DNA of 64,000 nt, taken from positions 236,699 through 300,698 of the forward strand of contig JAPLKS010000013.1 in NCBI GenBank assembly GCA_026387915.1, read 5' to 3'. The notes beneath the pieces were generated by a model. It was not told the DNA's origin. It searched no databases and saw nothing but the letters and a program-made list of their open reading frames with translations. Within the stretch, counting starts at the first letter, position 1; each line of letters starts with the position of its first letter. A program made the position numbers and the translations under genes. The stretch comes from Gemmatimonadota bacterium (GTDB taxonomy: Bacteria; Gemmatimonadota; Gemmatimonadetes; Gemmatimonadales; Gemmatimonadaceae). Shown one piece after another: positions 1-9,328 of the stretch.

Positions 1-1164
1 CCCAACGCGGTCGGCAATACCGAGGATCTTGGCCGGAACAATCGTCACCGCCTTGAGCACGTCGGCCTCCGACATGCCATAGCCCGCCGCAATGGCGGCA
101 TCCACGAGCAACCACTTCCCGCTCCCCGACGGCGCGAGCGAACCAAAGGCGCGCGAGAACGTCGCGATAGCGGTCGTGACGCCGGCCGCGGTCAGTCGAC
201 CCGCGAGCCGCTCGTCCACCGGCGGATAGTCGGTCTTGTCGGGGATCTCCTCGTTGCTCACATACGGATTTGAGAGCTGCCCGAGAATCACCGGAATGTG
301 CCGCGCCGCGAGTTCCGTTCTGAACTCGTACGCCATAGCGCCACCGTCAATAATCACATCGAGGCCAAACTCTTCGCCAAGCCGCAGCGCGGAGCGGATG
401 TCCGTGGCGTTGTTCGCCTGAATGCGCGCCGGGATTTCGCGCCGGAGCATCGCACCAAGCGCTTCGTTGCCGAGGTCGCGCGGCAGGTCGGGCTTGGCCT
501 GCTTGTTACGCTGATACTCCTGCGCTTTGATGAGCGCCTGCCGAATGAGCGCCACCTCGGCCATACGCGTGTACGGGTCGCGGTTGCGAGCGCGCGCCGC
601 TGTTTTTGGCGGCGTGCCGAGCGTCATGTCCATCGACGCCGGATTGCGCACCACAAGCGCGTCGAGCGAGTTGCCCGCGTTCTTGACAATGAATCCCTGC
701 CCGCCAATGAGCGTGGCGTCGGCCGGACTCAGGTACATCGTGGTCACGCCGCCGGCGAGCAGTTCCTTATTGCGCAGCGGCGCAGGCTTGCCTTCACCGA
801 AGGTGCCGTACGGGTTATAGCTCTCAAAGGCACGCAGCGCCGGCGTGATGGGATCGCTCGCTTCATTCTGGTCGCTGGCCTCTAGGCCAATCTGCGATGC
901 GGCGTCAATCACGCCCGGCATCACGTACATCCCCTTTGCGTCAACAATCTCGGCGCCCTGCGGGATGGCAATATCCGCACCAACCGCGGCAATTTTTCCG
1001 CCGCGAATGATGACCGTCCCATTGGGAATAGCGGGGCCGCTAATGGGCAGCACCGTACCGCCGCGAATGGCAATGACCTTCTCCTGCGCGGCAAGCGGCT
1101 GCGTCGCGAGCGTCGCGGCCACGAACAACGACGCGAACATGGAAGTGATCGTCTGGCGGGTCAT
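1..1164 (-). CDS. amidohydrolase-like secreted protein, metal ligands missing (C-terminus outside window)
   Basis: The gene starts with ATG at 1164 and runs off the left edge, giving 388 visible codons. It has a signal peptide ending near residue 26 (LATQPLAAQ) and then the composite-domain pattern of metal-dependent amidohydrolases (IRGGTVLPISG, IIRGGKIAAVG, VMPGVID near residues 82-87). Active family members have HxH after PGxID, but here the text is DAASQIG. The later His and Asp ligand positions, seen intact in the neighbour starting at 2368, are also replaced (RIQANNATD, VIIDGGAM, IATFSRAF). The fold is probably kept while metal catalysis is lost. Only one base separates this start from the stop of the upstream amidohydrolase, so the two are probably co-transcribed and translationally coupled and may form a heteromer. 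Family assignment is firm; loss of activity is inferred by eye. Confidence 0.85.
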   Translation of the reverse strand, partial: MTRQTITSMFASLFVAATLATQPLAAQEKVIAIRGGTVLPISGPAIPNGTVIIRGGKIAAVGADIAIPQGAEIVDAKGMYVMPGVIDAASQIGLEASDQNEASDPITPALRAFESYNPYGTFGEGKPAPLRNKELLAGGVTTMYLSPADATLIGGQGFIVKNAGNSLDALVVRNPASMDMTLGTPPKTAARARNRDPYTRMAEVALIRQALIKAQEYQRNKQAKPDLPRDLGNEALGAMLRREIPARIQANNATDIRSALRLGEEFGLDVIIDGGAMAYEFRTELAARHIPVILGQLSNPYVSNEEIPDKTDYPPVDERLAGRLTAAGVTTAIATFSRAFGSLAPSGSGKWLLVDAAIAAGYGMSEADVLKAVTIVPAKILGIADRVG

Positions 1165-1165
1165 G

Positions 1166-2368
1166 TTAGTTCCCCTCCTTGGCGCGTTCAAAGATCACCT
1201 TGCCATTCCCCACCACCACATCCACACGCGAGCGTGGCTCGTACCACGCGCCATCAAAGATCACGATGTCGGCATCCTTGCCGACTTCCAAACTGCCCAC
1301 GCGATCACTCACGCGCGCAATCTGCGCGGCGTTGAGCGTCACCATCTTGAGCGCTTCTTCCTCTGGAATGCCGTAGCGCATGGCGATCGCGGCGCAGAGG
1401 CGAAGCCATTTCTGATTGATCACGGGCGCATCGGTGTGCATCGCGATTTTGACACCGGCCTTCCAAAGCACATACGGACCAGCCATCGCATCATCGGTCG
1501 CCCCAATGCGAGGGCCCAGTGGAAGCACCACCGCCGACACGCCGCGCTTGGCGATCTCCGGAGCCACCTTATAGGCCTCGGTGGAATGATGCAGCGTCAG
1601 CTCAAAGCCGAACTCATCCTTGAGGCGCAGCAACGTCATCACATCCGTCGCGGCGTGCACGTGCGCGCGCACGTACGTCTTTTTGGTGAGGACGTCGGTC
1701 ATGGCCTCGTAGCCAAGGTCACGAGCCGGCGGTGCTCCCTTTTGGCCCTCGTCGGTGAACTTCTTTTGCGTGGCCATATACTCCTGCGTGCGAATCAAAT
1801 ACTGACGCAGATTGGCGGCCACGCCCATCGTGGTGGTGGGATACCGGTCACGCGACTTGGCGCCCATCGCGAACTTCATGCCGCCTTTTTCGAGCAGGAG
1901 GCGTTGGTCGAGCTTGTCGCCAAAGGTCTTGATGACAATAGCCATGCCGCTCACATTTTCGCCGCTCCCGGGGCCAGTGACGATCGTCGTCACGCCGCCA
2001 CTCACCGCATCATTGAAGTCGGTGTCGCCGAGGTCGAGCGCGTCAATAAAGCGATGCTGCGGGCCAATCAGCATCGGCGAGTCATTGAGGTCCGAAACTT
2101 TCGCGCCAATGTGTGAGTGATTGTCGATCATCCCAGGGATGACGTCCTTCCCCGCGGCCTCGATAATACGTGCGCCGGCTGGCGCGGCCACCGATGCCCC
2201 AATGGCGGCGATCTTTCCGTCGCGAATGAGAATAGACCCATTCACGATGGGCGCACCCGACGCTGGGTGAATCGTGGCCCCGCGGATGAGCGTGACGTCG
2301 CCCTGACCGAGAAGCCACGACGGCGCACTCAACAGCACGAGCGCGGAGAATAGCCGAGCAGGATGCAT
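1166..2368 (-). CDS. secreted metal-dependent amidohydrolase
   Basis: This is a 400-residue protein. I chose the ATG at 2368 because it gives a clean signal peptide (MHPARLFSALVLLSAPSW, cleavage near LLGQ); an upstream in-frame extension to 2458 lacks signal character. Metal ligands of the amidohydrolase superfamily are visible: HSH after PGMIDN (H84, H86), a second HVH pair near 236-238, His near 260-261, and the catalytic Asp in MHTDAP near 313. The C-terminus has the usual VGSLEVGKDADIVIF closing strand. The family hydrolyses cyclic amides, imides or peptides in the periplasm, but the substrate cannot be read from the sequence. It is the upstream member of a two-gene unit with the apparently inactive paralogue. 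Confidence 0.9.
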   Translation of the reverse strand: MHPARLFSALVLLSAPSWLLGQGDVTLIRGATIHPASGAPIVNGSILIRDGKIAAIGASVAAPAGARIIEAAGKDVIPGMIDNHSHIGAKVSDLNDSPMLIGPQHRFIDALDLGDTDFNDAVSGGVTTIVTGPGSGENVSGMAIVIKTFGDKLDQRLLLEKGGMKFAMGAKSRDRYPTTTMGVAANLRQYLIRTQEYMATQKKFTDEGQKGAPPARDLGYEAMTDVLTKKTYVRAHVHAATDVMTLLRLKDEFGFELTLHHSTEAYKVAPEIAKRGVSAVVLPLGPRIGATDDAMAGPYVLWKAGVKIAMHTDAPVINQKWLRLCAAIAMRYGIPEEEALKMVTLNAAQIARVSDRVGSLEVGKDADIVIFDGAWYEPRSRVDVVVGNGKVIFERAKEGN

Positions 2369-2614
2369 AACAACCCTCGGGGTGATATCACATGAAGAAT
2401 GCCAGCCAGAAGCACAACCGTGCGGCGATACGCTAGAGTCTGCCGCTCTCAATGGCAAGGGTCACGCCCGCTCATGGAGCGCCGGCATGGCCCGCTCGGC
2501 CGCGACGCCCGTTGCGCCGTTTCGCCCGCCGCGGTGCGCTGTGTAGCGCCATGGCCTATGCGGCACCATACTTCCACCAGCCGATTATGCACCCTCCTTT
2601 CCGAGAGTATCTCG

Positions 2615-3520
2615 ATGCTGAAGCCGATCACCGCCGCGCTCTGCCTCCTCGCGCTGGCCGTCGCGCCGCTCGCCGCCCAACGCCCAGTCAAAGTCTTTAT
2701 CTCCATTGATATGGAAGGCATTGGCGGGGTGGTGACTGCCGAACAACTCGGCCCCACCGGCTTTGAGTACAATCGCTTTCGCGAGTTTATGACCGCCGAA
2801 GCGCTCGCGGCCATCGCGGGGGCTCGCGAAGCGGGCGCCACAGAGTTTGTGGTGGCCGACTCGCACGGCAACATGCAGAACTTGCTCATTGAGCGCTTCC
2901 CAGCCGGCGTCACCATCATCCGTGGCTCGCCGCGTCCGCTCATGATGATGGAAGGGATCGACTCGACCTTCGCAGCCGCCTTCTTCATCGGCTACCACCC
3001 GGCGACCACCAACGCCGTTGGGGTGCGCGCCCACACCATTTCCAGCGCCACGTTCTCCAAAGTCTCGCTCAACAATCAGGCGTTGGCGGAGTCGGGGCTC
3101 AACGCCACAATCGCTGGCTACTTTGGCGTGCCGGTAGTAATGATCTCCGGCGACGAGCAGGCGGTGGCCGAGTTGCAGAAATTCACCTCGGCATACGGCA
3201 GCGCTGAGGGTGCGGTGGTCAAGCGCCCGATTTCGTTTCATGCGGCGGCGGTGATGACGCCTGACGCATCGCAGGCGATCATCCGGGCAAAAGCCAAAGC
3301 GGCCATCACACGCTTGAAGGATTTCAAGCCAGTTCCGGCACGCGGGCCGTGGGCGTTGGAACTCAGCTACAAGAGCTACACGCCGGCCGAGATGATGGCG
3401 TATATGCCAGGCACGGAGCGGGTGGACTCACACACGGTGCGTTTCAAGGCAGCGAGCATCATCGACATCTCGCGGTTTATTGAATTCGCGCTCTCGTACC
3501 GCGCTGACCTGACGCCGTAA
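2615..3520 (+). CDS. M55-family D-aminopeptidase, secreted (DppA-like)
   Basis: The 301-residue protein starts at ATG 2615, which gives a signal peptide (MLKPITAALCLLALAVAPL, then AAQ). The mature part opens with VFISIDMEGIGGV, the D-x-E zinc-binding signature of DppA-type D-aminopeptidases (D32, E34), followed by ADSHGN (H84) and FIGYHP (H128), which match the other metal-site His residues. The family removes N-terminal D-amino acids from peptides, for example peptides from cell-wall turnover. It is divergent from the amidohydrolase pair across a 246-bp intergenic region (2369-2614) that should hold both promoters; I see no clear one. Ribosome-binding site is weak. Confidence 0.88.
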   Translation: MLKPITAALCLLALAVAPLAAQRPVKVFISIDMEGIGGVVTAEQLGPTGFEYNRFREFMTAEALAAIAGAREAGATEFVVADSHGNMQNLLIERFPAGVTIIRGSPRPLMMMEGIDSTFAAAFFIGYHPATTNAVGVRAHTISSATFSKVSLNNQALAESGLNATIAGYFGVPVVMISGDEQAVAELQKFTSAYGSAEGAVVKRPISFHAAAVMTPDASQAIIRAKAKAAITRLKDFKPVPARGPWALELSYKSYTPAEMMAYMPGTERVDSHTVRFKAASIIDISRFIEFALSYRADLTP

Positions 3521-3521
3521 G

Positions 3522-4121
3522 CTAGAACTTCAGCAGCTGCTCACTCCGGTCGCCCGCATGAAAGTACAGCGACCGGCGCTCCCCACTGGGCTCGCGATTG
3601 ACGATCACCAGGTTTTGTTGATCGTCAAAGCTGTCGAAGAGGAGCTGTACTTTGAGCCCCAAGCTCCGCGCCGGCGTGCTCGCCTTCCACTGCATGAGCA
3701 CCCACCACACCGGCTGATCGCCGTCAAGGTCACCACCGCCGTCAATCACCTCGCCGGTGAGTGCCACACCGTCGGCGCGCACCACGAAGCGCGGCACCAT
3801 ATAGGCCGCGATCGCTGCTTTCGAGGTGGCGTCGTCGGTGATCTTGCGCTTGAGCGCTTTTTCGAAGTCATCGCGAAATATTCGCACGCGCGCCAACACT
3901 ACTGGCCCGTCGAGCACGAGTCGAGTGGACGTAATGTGTGTGTTGTGACGCACGGTCAGCGTCGGCGCATCATTCATTAAGCGCCCCGTCGGCGCAGCAG
4001 CGGCGAGCGTCACCGCCCCCAGCCCCATGACCGCGAATGCGGCCACCTGCGGCCGCATTCGCGTCGCGAGCACCTGCCGCACGCGCGCCACTGTCGACGC
4101 GCGTGCTTGGTTCAGTCTCAC
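3522..4121 (-). CDS. DUF6702-like exported protein
   Basis: A 199-residue protein of unknown function. I place the start at the GTG at 4121, which overlaps the TGA of the M1 peptidase gene (GTGA), although the frame stays open to 4151. An internal hydrophobic stretch (AAFAVMGLGAVTLAAAAP) looks like a signal peptide after a basic N-region, so ATG 4058 is another possible start. The mature part resembles DUF6702 proteins, about 150-residue beta-rich secreted proteins that, as I recall, often sit beside M1 peptidases. Coupled translation with the peptidase suggests a shared envelope role. The DUF6702 assignment is tentative. Confidence 0.7.
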   Translation of the reverse strand: MRLNQARASTVARVRQVLATRMRPQVAAFAVMGLGAVTLAAAAPTGRLMNDAPTLTVRHNTHITSTRLVLDGPVVLARVRIFRDDFEKALKRKITDDATSKAAIAAYMVPRFVVRADGVALTGEVIDGGGDLDGDQPVWWVLMQWKASTPARSLGLKVQLLFDSFDDQQNLVIVNREPSGERRSLYFHAGDRSEQLLKF

Positions 4122-6235
4122 GGCAACGGCTTCCGCTCTGGCGCCGTCCACGTGTTGTTCTGACGGTTCACGTCGGCCAGCACTTCGTCCGGATCGGCCA
4201 CCACTTTCTGGAGTGGCTTGTCCGAGAAGAATCCATAGGTGAAGCTCTTCTCGTCATACCGCCACACGTCCGCGGGGAGGGTGATCTTCCCCTTGGTGCC
4301 GTCGGCGTAGGTGATGCCGAGTTGAATGGGCATCACGAGCCCGCCCCGCTGCTCAACCGTAATGCGGTGATAGAACTTCCCCTTGCTCGTGCTCCCCACC
4401 AGCTCGGCGGCGTTCTGCGTGTTCACGTCGGCAATGGCCTGATCGTTGGCATAGGTGGTGTAGAACATGCCGCGCCAGAACCAGTTGAGATGCTCGCCCG
4501 CCCCGTTCACAATCGTACGGAAGAAATCGGCCGGCTGCGGTTTCTTGAACGCCCACTTTTCGGCGTATTCCTTGAAGCCGCGATCAAAGGCCGCGGGTCC
4601 GAGCACCTGCTCGCGGAGCATCACGAGCGTGGCGGCGGGCTTGCTGTACCCTTGATTGCCATAATTCGCAAAGACGAGATCCGACTCCGTCATCAACGAT
4701 GTTTGATTGGCGTCCTGCATGTACGGCACAATCAACTTGGCCGGGCCGCGACGCGTGGGATAGGCGGGATCCCAGTCCTGTTCGGCGTAGTACTGCACGA
4801 AGGAGTTCATCCCTTCGTCCATCCATCCCCAGCGGCGTTCGTCGCTGGCAAGAATCATCGGGAACCAGTTGTGTCCCACCTCGTGAATGGTCACCGAGAT
4901 CAAGCGATACTTGAGCGATTCGTCATACGTGCCGTCCGGACGCGGACGCGCGCCACAGAACGCGATCATCGGATATTCCATGCCGCCCACAGAACCGTGA
5001 ACGTTGCTCGCCACCGGATACGGATATTCGATGGTCATACGACCGTAGGTGACCATCGTCTGCTTGATGGCCTTGGTGCTGTATGTGTTCCAGAGCGGCA
5101 TTGCGTCGCGCGGATACACCGAGTGCAGTTCAATCAGTCGGCCGCCTGGCTTGTAGCGAAAGCCCATGGCGTCCCACACAAACGTACGCGAACTCGCCCA
5201 GGCAAAGTCGCGCACATTCTTGGCGGTGAAGTGCCAAGAAATTGGCGCCGCCCCAGCCGGACGCGCAGAGGCCTTGGCCACTTCTTCCGGACGCACAATA
5301 AACACGGGCGTGTCGGCCGCCATCGCCTGCGCCAAGCGCGAGCGCTGCACCGCCGTAAGGGCGTCATTCGGATTCTGCAACACACCCGTGGCGCGCACGA
5401 TGTGATCGTGCGGCACCGTGACCGTCACATCAAAATCACCGAACTCCTGATAGAACTCGCCCTGGGAGTAGAACTGGTCGTTGGTCCAGCCGCTCACGTC
5501 GTCGTACACGGCGGCGCGGGGATACCACTGCGCAATCTCGTAGAGCCAACCGTCCTTCACTTTGTCGCGCGCATTGCGCTGGGTGTTGTGCCCATTCTCG
5601 GGAACGCGGTACGCCCAGTCCACCTCGAGCGACACGGCATGCCCACTCGCGAGCGGCGCGGGGAGATCAATGCGCATGGACGTGCCATTCACATAGAAGG
5701 CCGCCGGGTGCAGCGAACCGTCAGCCGCCACCGTCTGCACTTTCACGATGCGCATACCGAGGTCGGCCACATCCGTGTCGCCAAAGCCGAGCAGCTTGAG
5801 CGTGGCGGGCGACACCTGCGCGATTCCCTTGGGGAGCGCGCGCGCCGAGAGTGTGGCGCGCGAATCCTGCCGCTCCACATTCTGGTCGAGTTGGAACCAG
5901 AGATAGCCGAGTTCGTTGGGCGCGTTGTTGTGATAGGTCACGCGCTCGTGGCCGGTAATCTCGTGACGCACCGTGTCGAGCGCGGCGCGCATAACGTAGT
6001 CCACCTTCTGTTGCCAATATTTGGGGCCAGGTGCGCCGCTGCCGGTGCGATACTCGTTCGGCGTGGGCCACTGTTCCATGCCGCGGAAGTTCGACTGGTT
6101 CACCTTTTTGGAGCTGTCCGCATTGAGCCACTGCGGCCCGTTCTGTCCTGGCGGCGGCGCGGGGCGTTGCGCCTGCGCATTCACCGCACCTACCACGAGC
6201 AGCGCAATGGCCGAAATCTTTTTTAACTGGTCCAC
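4118..6235 (-). CDS. M1-family zinc metallopeptidase, secreted
   Basis: This 705-residue protein has a short signal peptide (MDQLKKISAIALLVVGAV, then NAQAQ). The zinc site is HEVGH (H451, E452, H455) with the downstream glutamate in WMDEG (E474), the gluzincin arrangement. The substrate-binding GAMEN position is GGMEYPM near 418-424, typical of M1 enzymes that diverge from classic aminopeptidases. The N-terminal third has the beta-saddle features of M1 proteins. It probably acts as a periplasmic or surface aminopeptidase. It is followed by a DUF6702-like gene overlapping by 4 bp; the HupE/UreJ-like gene lies 146 bp upstream. Confidence 0.93.
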   Translation of the reverse strand: MDQLKKISAIALLVVGAVNAQAQRPAPPPGQNGPQWLNADSSKKVNQSNFRGMEQWPTPNEYRTGSGAPGPKYWQQKVDYVMRAALDTVRHEITGHERVTYHNNAPNELGYLWFQLDQNVERQDSRATLSARALPKGIAQVSPATLKLLGFGDTDVADLGMRIVKVQTVAADGSLHPAAFYVNGTSMRIDLPAPLASGHAVSLEVDWAYRVPENGHNTQRNARDKVKDGWLYEIAQWYPRAAVYDDVSGWTNDQFYSQGEFYQEFGDFDVTVTVPHDHIVRATGVLQNPNDALTAVQRSRLAQAMAADTPVFIVRPEEVAKASARPAGAAPISWHFTAKNVRDFAWASSRTFVWDAMGFRYKPGGRLIELHSVYPRDAMPLWNTYSTKAIKQTMVTYGRMTIEYPYPVASNVHGSVGGMEYPMIAFCGARPRPDGTYDESLKYRLISVTIHEVGHNWFPMILASDERRWGWMDEGMNSFVQYYAEQDWDPAYPTRRGPAKLIVPYMQDANQTSLMTESDLVFANYGNQGYSKPAATLVMLREQVLGPAAFDRGFKEYAEKWAFKKPQPADFFRTIVNGAGEHLNWFWRGMFYTTYANDQAIADVNTQNAAELVGSTSKGKFYHRITVEQRGGLVMPIQLGITYADGTKGKITLPADVWRYDEKSFTYGFFSDKPLQKVVADPDEVLADVNRQNNTWTAPERKPLP

Positions 6236-6381
6236 GTCTATCTCCCGTTGTCGTCAACGAAGCTACGTGAGAGCGCCACATCGGTCGCGGGGGAGGTACG
6301 CCGACGCGGATGCGAACGTCGCCAAATCCTATCCACAAACAATATCACCGAGACCCGCAACTCAGTGAGGTTACTCCCCGC

Positions 6382-7014
6382 CTAGTCCCCCACCATCGCT
6401 ACGAGGCGGGTAAGGAGCAGCGTCAGCCCCGCGGCGCCGGCGGCCATCCCAATCGTGAGCACCCAGCTGCGGCGCGACACCCCGAGCCACCGAAGCGCCA
6501 CCACACCGAGGGCAAAGATGGCGCTCACAATTAGCAGTTGCCCCGCCTCAATCCCAACATTGAAGCCGAGCAGTGGAACAGTCACCGATTGCTCAGCGCC
6601 GAGAATCGCGCGCAATCCAGAGGCAAAGCCCAATCCGTGCACGAGGCCAAAGCCGCAGGCAATGCCAAAGCGCCCGCGCCACGCGGTCCGCTCTTCCCCA
6701 CGGGTCGCGGGCGCCACGATCTGATTGCGCACCGCGAATGCGGCGGTGGCCACAATCGTCAGCGCGATGAGCGGCTCCACCAGCTTGGCCGATGGGCGCA
6801 CTACATCGAACGTGGCGAGCGCGAGTGTAATCGAGTGGCCAACGGTGAAGCCGGTGATGAGCCACGCCACTCGTTTCCACTTGCGCGGTCCATACGCCGC
6901 CGTCAGCGCCGCGACGAACAGGATGTGATCCCAGGCACCGAGCGCGACGATATGGTGAAAGCCGACGCGAAGATACAGCGCGAACTCGGACAGGCTCGGT
7001 ACCTCAGAAAGCAA
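6382..7014 (-). CDS. HupE/UreJ-family membrane protein
   Basis: A 210-residue, highly hydrophobic protein with about six predicted membrane segments. The N-terminal FHHIVALGAWDHILFVAAL matches the G-x-x-H-I-x-x-G-x-D-H-x-L-F signature of the HupE/UreJ family, and GFGLVHGLGFAS is the second conserved His-containing segment. HupE and UreJ proteins are linked to nickel uptake or metalloenzyme maturation, while this subfamily is common in genomes without hydrogenase genes nearby. No hydrogenase or urease gene is in the window. Its position beside the M1 peptidase and DUF6702-like gene suggests a role in metal supply to an exported enzyme, which is inference. Confidence 0.85.
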   Translation of the reverse strand: MLSEVPSLSEFALYLRVGFHHIVALGAWDHILFVAALTAAYGPRKWKRVAWLITGFTVGHSITLALATFDVVRPSAKLVEPLIALTIVATAAFAVRNQIVAPATRGEERTAWRGRFGIACGFGLVHGLGFASGLRAILGAEQSVTVPLLGFNVGIEAGQLLIVSAIFALGVVALRWLGVSRRSWVLTIGMAAGAAGLTLLLTRLVAMVGD

Positions 7015-7035
7015 CGTGACGGGTGGTGGCCCCTG

Positions 7036-8280
7036 CTATCTCACGAACTCGGCTACAAACGCACGCGTCAGCTCGTTGAGAAACGCACTATTGGTCGCGT
7101 TGGTCATCACCACGAGCCCCACGTTGCGCTCTGGGTAGAACACCATCGTCGCCACGAAGCCTTCGTCGCGTCCGCCGTGTGAGAAATTGAAATCGCGGCC
7201 GCTCCCGCCAACCTCAGCGCCGAGCCCCCACCACCCAACGTTTGGCCGTGCGAGCGGTCCGGTGGTGGGAAGCCGCACCTGCGGCCGCAGCATCTCACGC
7301 GCCATCGCGCTCGAGAGCAGGCCCCCGCTTTCGCCGCGATACGACCGCATCATCCCAATCCCCCACCGCGCCAGATCACTCGGCGTGGTCCACAACCCAG
7401 CGGCGGCCATCTCGGGATACACGTGCCACCGCCCCGCAACGGCAGTGTCGGGCTTTTCGTGCCCAGAGGCGGTCTCCGACGCGCGCGCGGCGGGGATCGG
7501 ATTCTCGTAGGTGCTTCGCTTCATCCCCATTGGGGCAAGCACTAACCGCTGCATCAGCGCGACAAACGGTTCACCGGTGGCGTCGGTGGCCGCGAGCTGC
7601 GCCACGGTGATGCCGCCGCCCGAATAGAGCCAGCGCGCGCCCGGCGTGGTGTCGTTGCGTACGGCGCCCGTGTTGGACGGGGGCACGCTGTCGAGCAACT
7701 GCGGCACGGTCGGTACCGGCTTCCCCACTTCGTAGCCGGGAAATCCCCACACGGTGAGTCCGGCAGAGTGACTGAGGAGTCGCCGTAAGGTGACCTTCTC
7801 TTTTTCGGTAAAGCGACTGTCGGGAAGCTTCCACGACTTGAGTGCGTCGTTGATGTTTGCGTCGAGCGAGAGCGTGCCCTTGTCCACAAGCGCCATCGCC
7901 CCCGACGTAAAGACAGGCTTGGAGATAGAACCCGCCAAGAAGAGCGTGGTGCTGTCGACCGGCGCGGGCTTGCCTGCCTCTTTGCTCCCATAGGCACGCA
8001 CCCACGCCACTTTGCCGTCCACCACGAGGGCGACGCTCGCGCCGGTCACATGCAGTCGCGCCATTTCTTCGGCAACGGTCATGTGTGCGGCCGCTGTGGC
8101 CGCAGTGGTCGCAGGGGTCGCAGGGGTCGCAGTTGACGTCGGCGCCGGCGCGCGCTCGAGGGAGCGCACCATGTGGTCGGCGCGGTCAGCGACGGATTGC
8201 GCCGAGGCAACGGTGCTGAAGCTGAGGGCCGTGCCAAGCAACAGGGCGACACGACGCGAGGTGCCAAGGGAGAAGAGCAT
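7036..8280 (-). CDS. secreted serine hydrolase (beta-lactamase / class C PBP fold)
   Basis: The protein is 414 residues from ATG 8280, chosen because it gives a proper signal peptide (MLFSLGTSRRVALLLGTA, cleavage near SAQ); the frame extends to 8319 without signal features. The catalytic SxxK motif is SISK in LAGSISKPVF. A Tyr motif (YSGGG) and a third-strand HGG motif (SHGGRDEG) are in the expected order, so the active site looks complete. Related enzymes are D-aminopeptidases, esterases or carboxypeptidases of the periplasm. An Ala/Thr-Pro-rich linker (TPATPATTAAT region) separates the signal from the domain. Its upstream neighbour is a small TM/coiled-coil gene with a 38-bp gap. Confidence 0.9.
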   Translation of the reverse strand: MLFSLGTSRRVALLLGTALSFSTVASAQSVADRADHMVRSLERAPAPTSTATPATPATTAATAAAHMTVAEEMARLHVTGASVALVVDGKVAWVRAYGSKEAGKPAPVDSTTLFLAGSISKPVFTSGAMALVDKGTLSLDANINDALKSWKLPDSRFTEKEKVTLRRLLSHSAGLTVWGFPGYEVGKPVPTVPQLLDSVPPSNTGAVRNDTTPGARWLYSGGGITVAQLAATDATGEPFVALMQRLVLAPMGMKRSTYENPIPAARASETASGHEKPDTAVAGRWHVYPEMAAAGLWTTPSDLARWGIGMMRSYRGESGGLLSSAMAREMLRPQVRLPTTGPLARPNVGWWGLGAEVGGSGRDFNFSHGGRDEGFVATMVFYPERNVGLVVMTNATNSAFLNELTRAFVAEFVR

Positions 8281-8318
8281 GGACTCAGAGTGGCTGAGGT
8301 GAGCGAGCGCAACACGCA

Positions 8319-8579
8319 TCAGTCGTTCGACCGGCTCGACGGCGGTGACCCCGCCTCCAGGCGAGCGGTGAATCGCTGCAATTCTCCAGCACGCTCAACC
8401 TCAATGGCGATGGCCTCCACGGCGGCCTCGATGCGTTCGAGGCGCGCCTCAACGCCGAGCGGCTCCGACGGGAGCTGCAACTGCCGCATACGAACCACAG
8501 CCTCTGTGACGGCCTTCGTCACAACGACGATCGTCGTACAGCCGCCAATAATGAGAGCGATTTGTGACGCGGGGTTCAA
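8319..8579 (-). CDS. small membrane-anchored coiled-coil protein, unknown function
   Basis: An 86-residue protein. I place the start at TTG 8579 because a Shine-Dalgarno-like GAGGCG lies about 7 bases upstream; a TTG at 8624 is the longer alternative. The N-terminus forms a single membrane helix (ASQIALIIGGCTTIVVVTK), followed by a heptad-rich amphipathic helix (VEARLERIEAAVEAIAIEVE) and a polar tail. There is no recognised domain. It lies between the serine hydrolase and a four-TM protein that also ends in a coiled coil, so the two small membrane proteins could interact. Confidence 0.6.
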   Translation of the reverse strand: MNPASQIALIIGGCTTIVVVTKAVTEAVVRMRQLQLPSEPLGVEARLERIEAAVEAIAIEVERAGELQRFTARLEAGSPPSSRSND

Positions 8580-8659
8580 CAGACTCGCCTCGGGGGTTGA
8601 GATTCGAGATTCCTTACGGATCAAGGAATACTATGGTGTCAGCCCCGAGGCGGCTTCCC

Positions 8660-9328
8660 CTACCGCGGCCCCATCGCCTGCGCGGCCTCATTCAGCCGAG
8701 CCTCAAGCTCGCTCACGCGGCGTTCCAACTCAGCCGATGCGCCGCCCGCGCCGGCCGCGCTATCCGCTCCGCCCGAGCCGCCTGCAGCGCTCGAGGCCGC
8801 CTCTACCGCCCCGCGCCTTACGAAGCGGACATACCCAAGCGCCATCGTGATCGCCAACGCTCCCGCCATCACGAGGAATCTGGCGACCGAGCTGTCATCG
8901 GAGCCGATGATCCACCCCACACCGTAGAGCATCGTGAACACGCCGCCGAGCAGGAGCCCATTGCTGATCACGGGGAGTTGATCGGCGCGCACGAGGGAAA
9001 CGGCCATCAGGATGGTGGCGAACACCATCAAGATGACGCTGGTGCTGCGAACCCACGGTTTGCGTGCCTCTGAGGCTTTATCGAGGAGCGCGGCGCGTTC
9101 GCGATTCAGCTCCTTGATTTGATCGCGGTCAGAAGCCGGCAACTCACTGGCGGGCCGCGACTCTCGAAGGGCTTGCTCGCGTCGCGAAAGATCGCGGAGC
9201 TGCGTTTCGTATTGGTCAGGCGGGGCGTGAAAGGTGTACACCCCAACGCCCACAAACGCCGTCAGCATGAGCCCGAGAAAGAACGAGAAGATGATCCGGA
9301 GCCCGTCGCTTTTACCTGAGGTGGCCAT
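8660..9328 (-). CDS. membrane protein with coiled-coil regions, unknown function
   Basis: A 222-residue protein. The ATG at 9328 is chosen over the one at 9337 because the GGAGG sequence touches the earlier ATG but sits at a normal 9-base distance from the later one. The order is a TM helix (residues about 10-30), a charged coiled coil (YETQLRDLSRREQALRES and on to about residue 85), three closely spaced TM helices (about 90-170), a Gly/Ala/Ser-rich linker and a C-terminal coiled coil (ELERRVSELEARLNEA). No family is recognised. The architecture suggests a structural or scaffold protein of the inner membrane. Confidence 0.75.
   Translation of the reverse strand: MATSGKSDGLRIIFSFFLGLMLTAFVGVGVYTFHAPPDQYETQLRDLSRREQALRESRPASELPASDRDQIKELNRERAALLDKASEARKPWVRSTSVILMVFATILMAVSLVRADQLPVISNGLLLGGVFTMLYGVGWIIGSDDSSVARFLVMAGALAITMALGYVRFVRRGAVEAASSAAGGSGGADSAAGAGGASAELERRVSELEARLNEAAQAMGPR

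Noticed and set aside
4037..6226. 729-codon open frame on the plus strand
   Set aside because: It is the antisense of the M1 peptidase gene, with His/Arg-rich composition typical of a shadow frame in GC-rich DNA.
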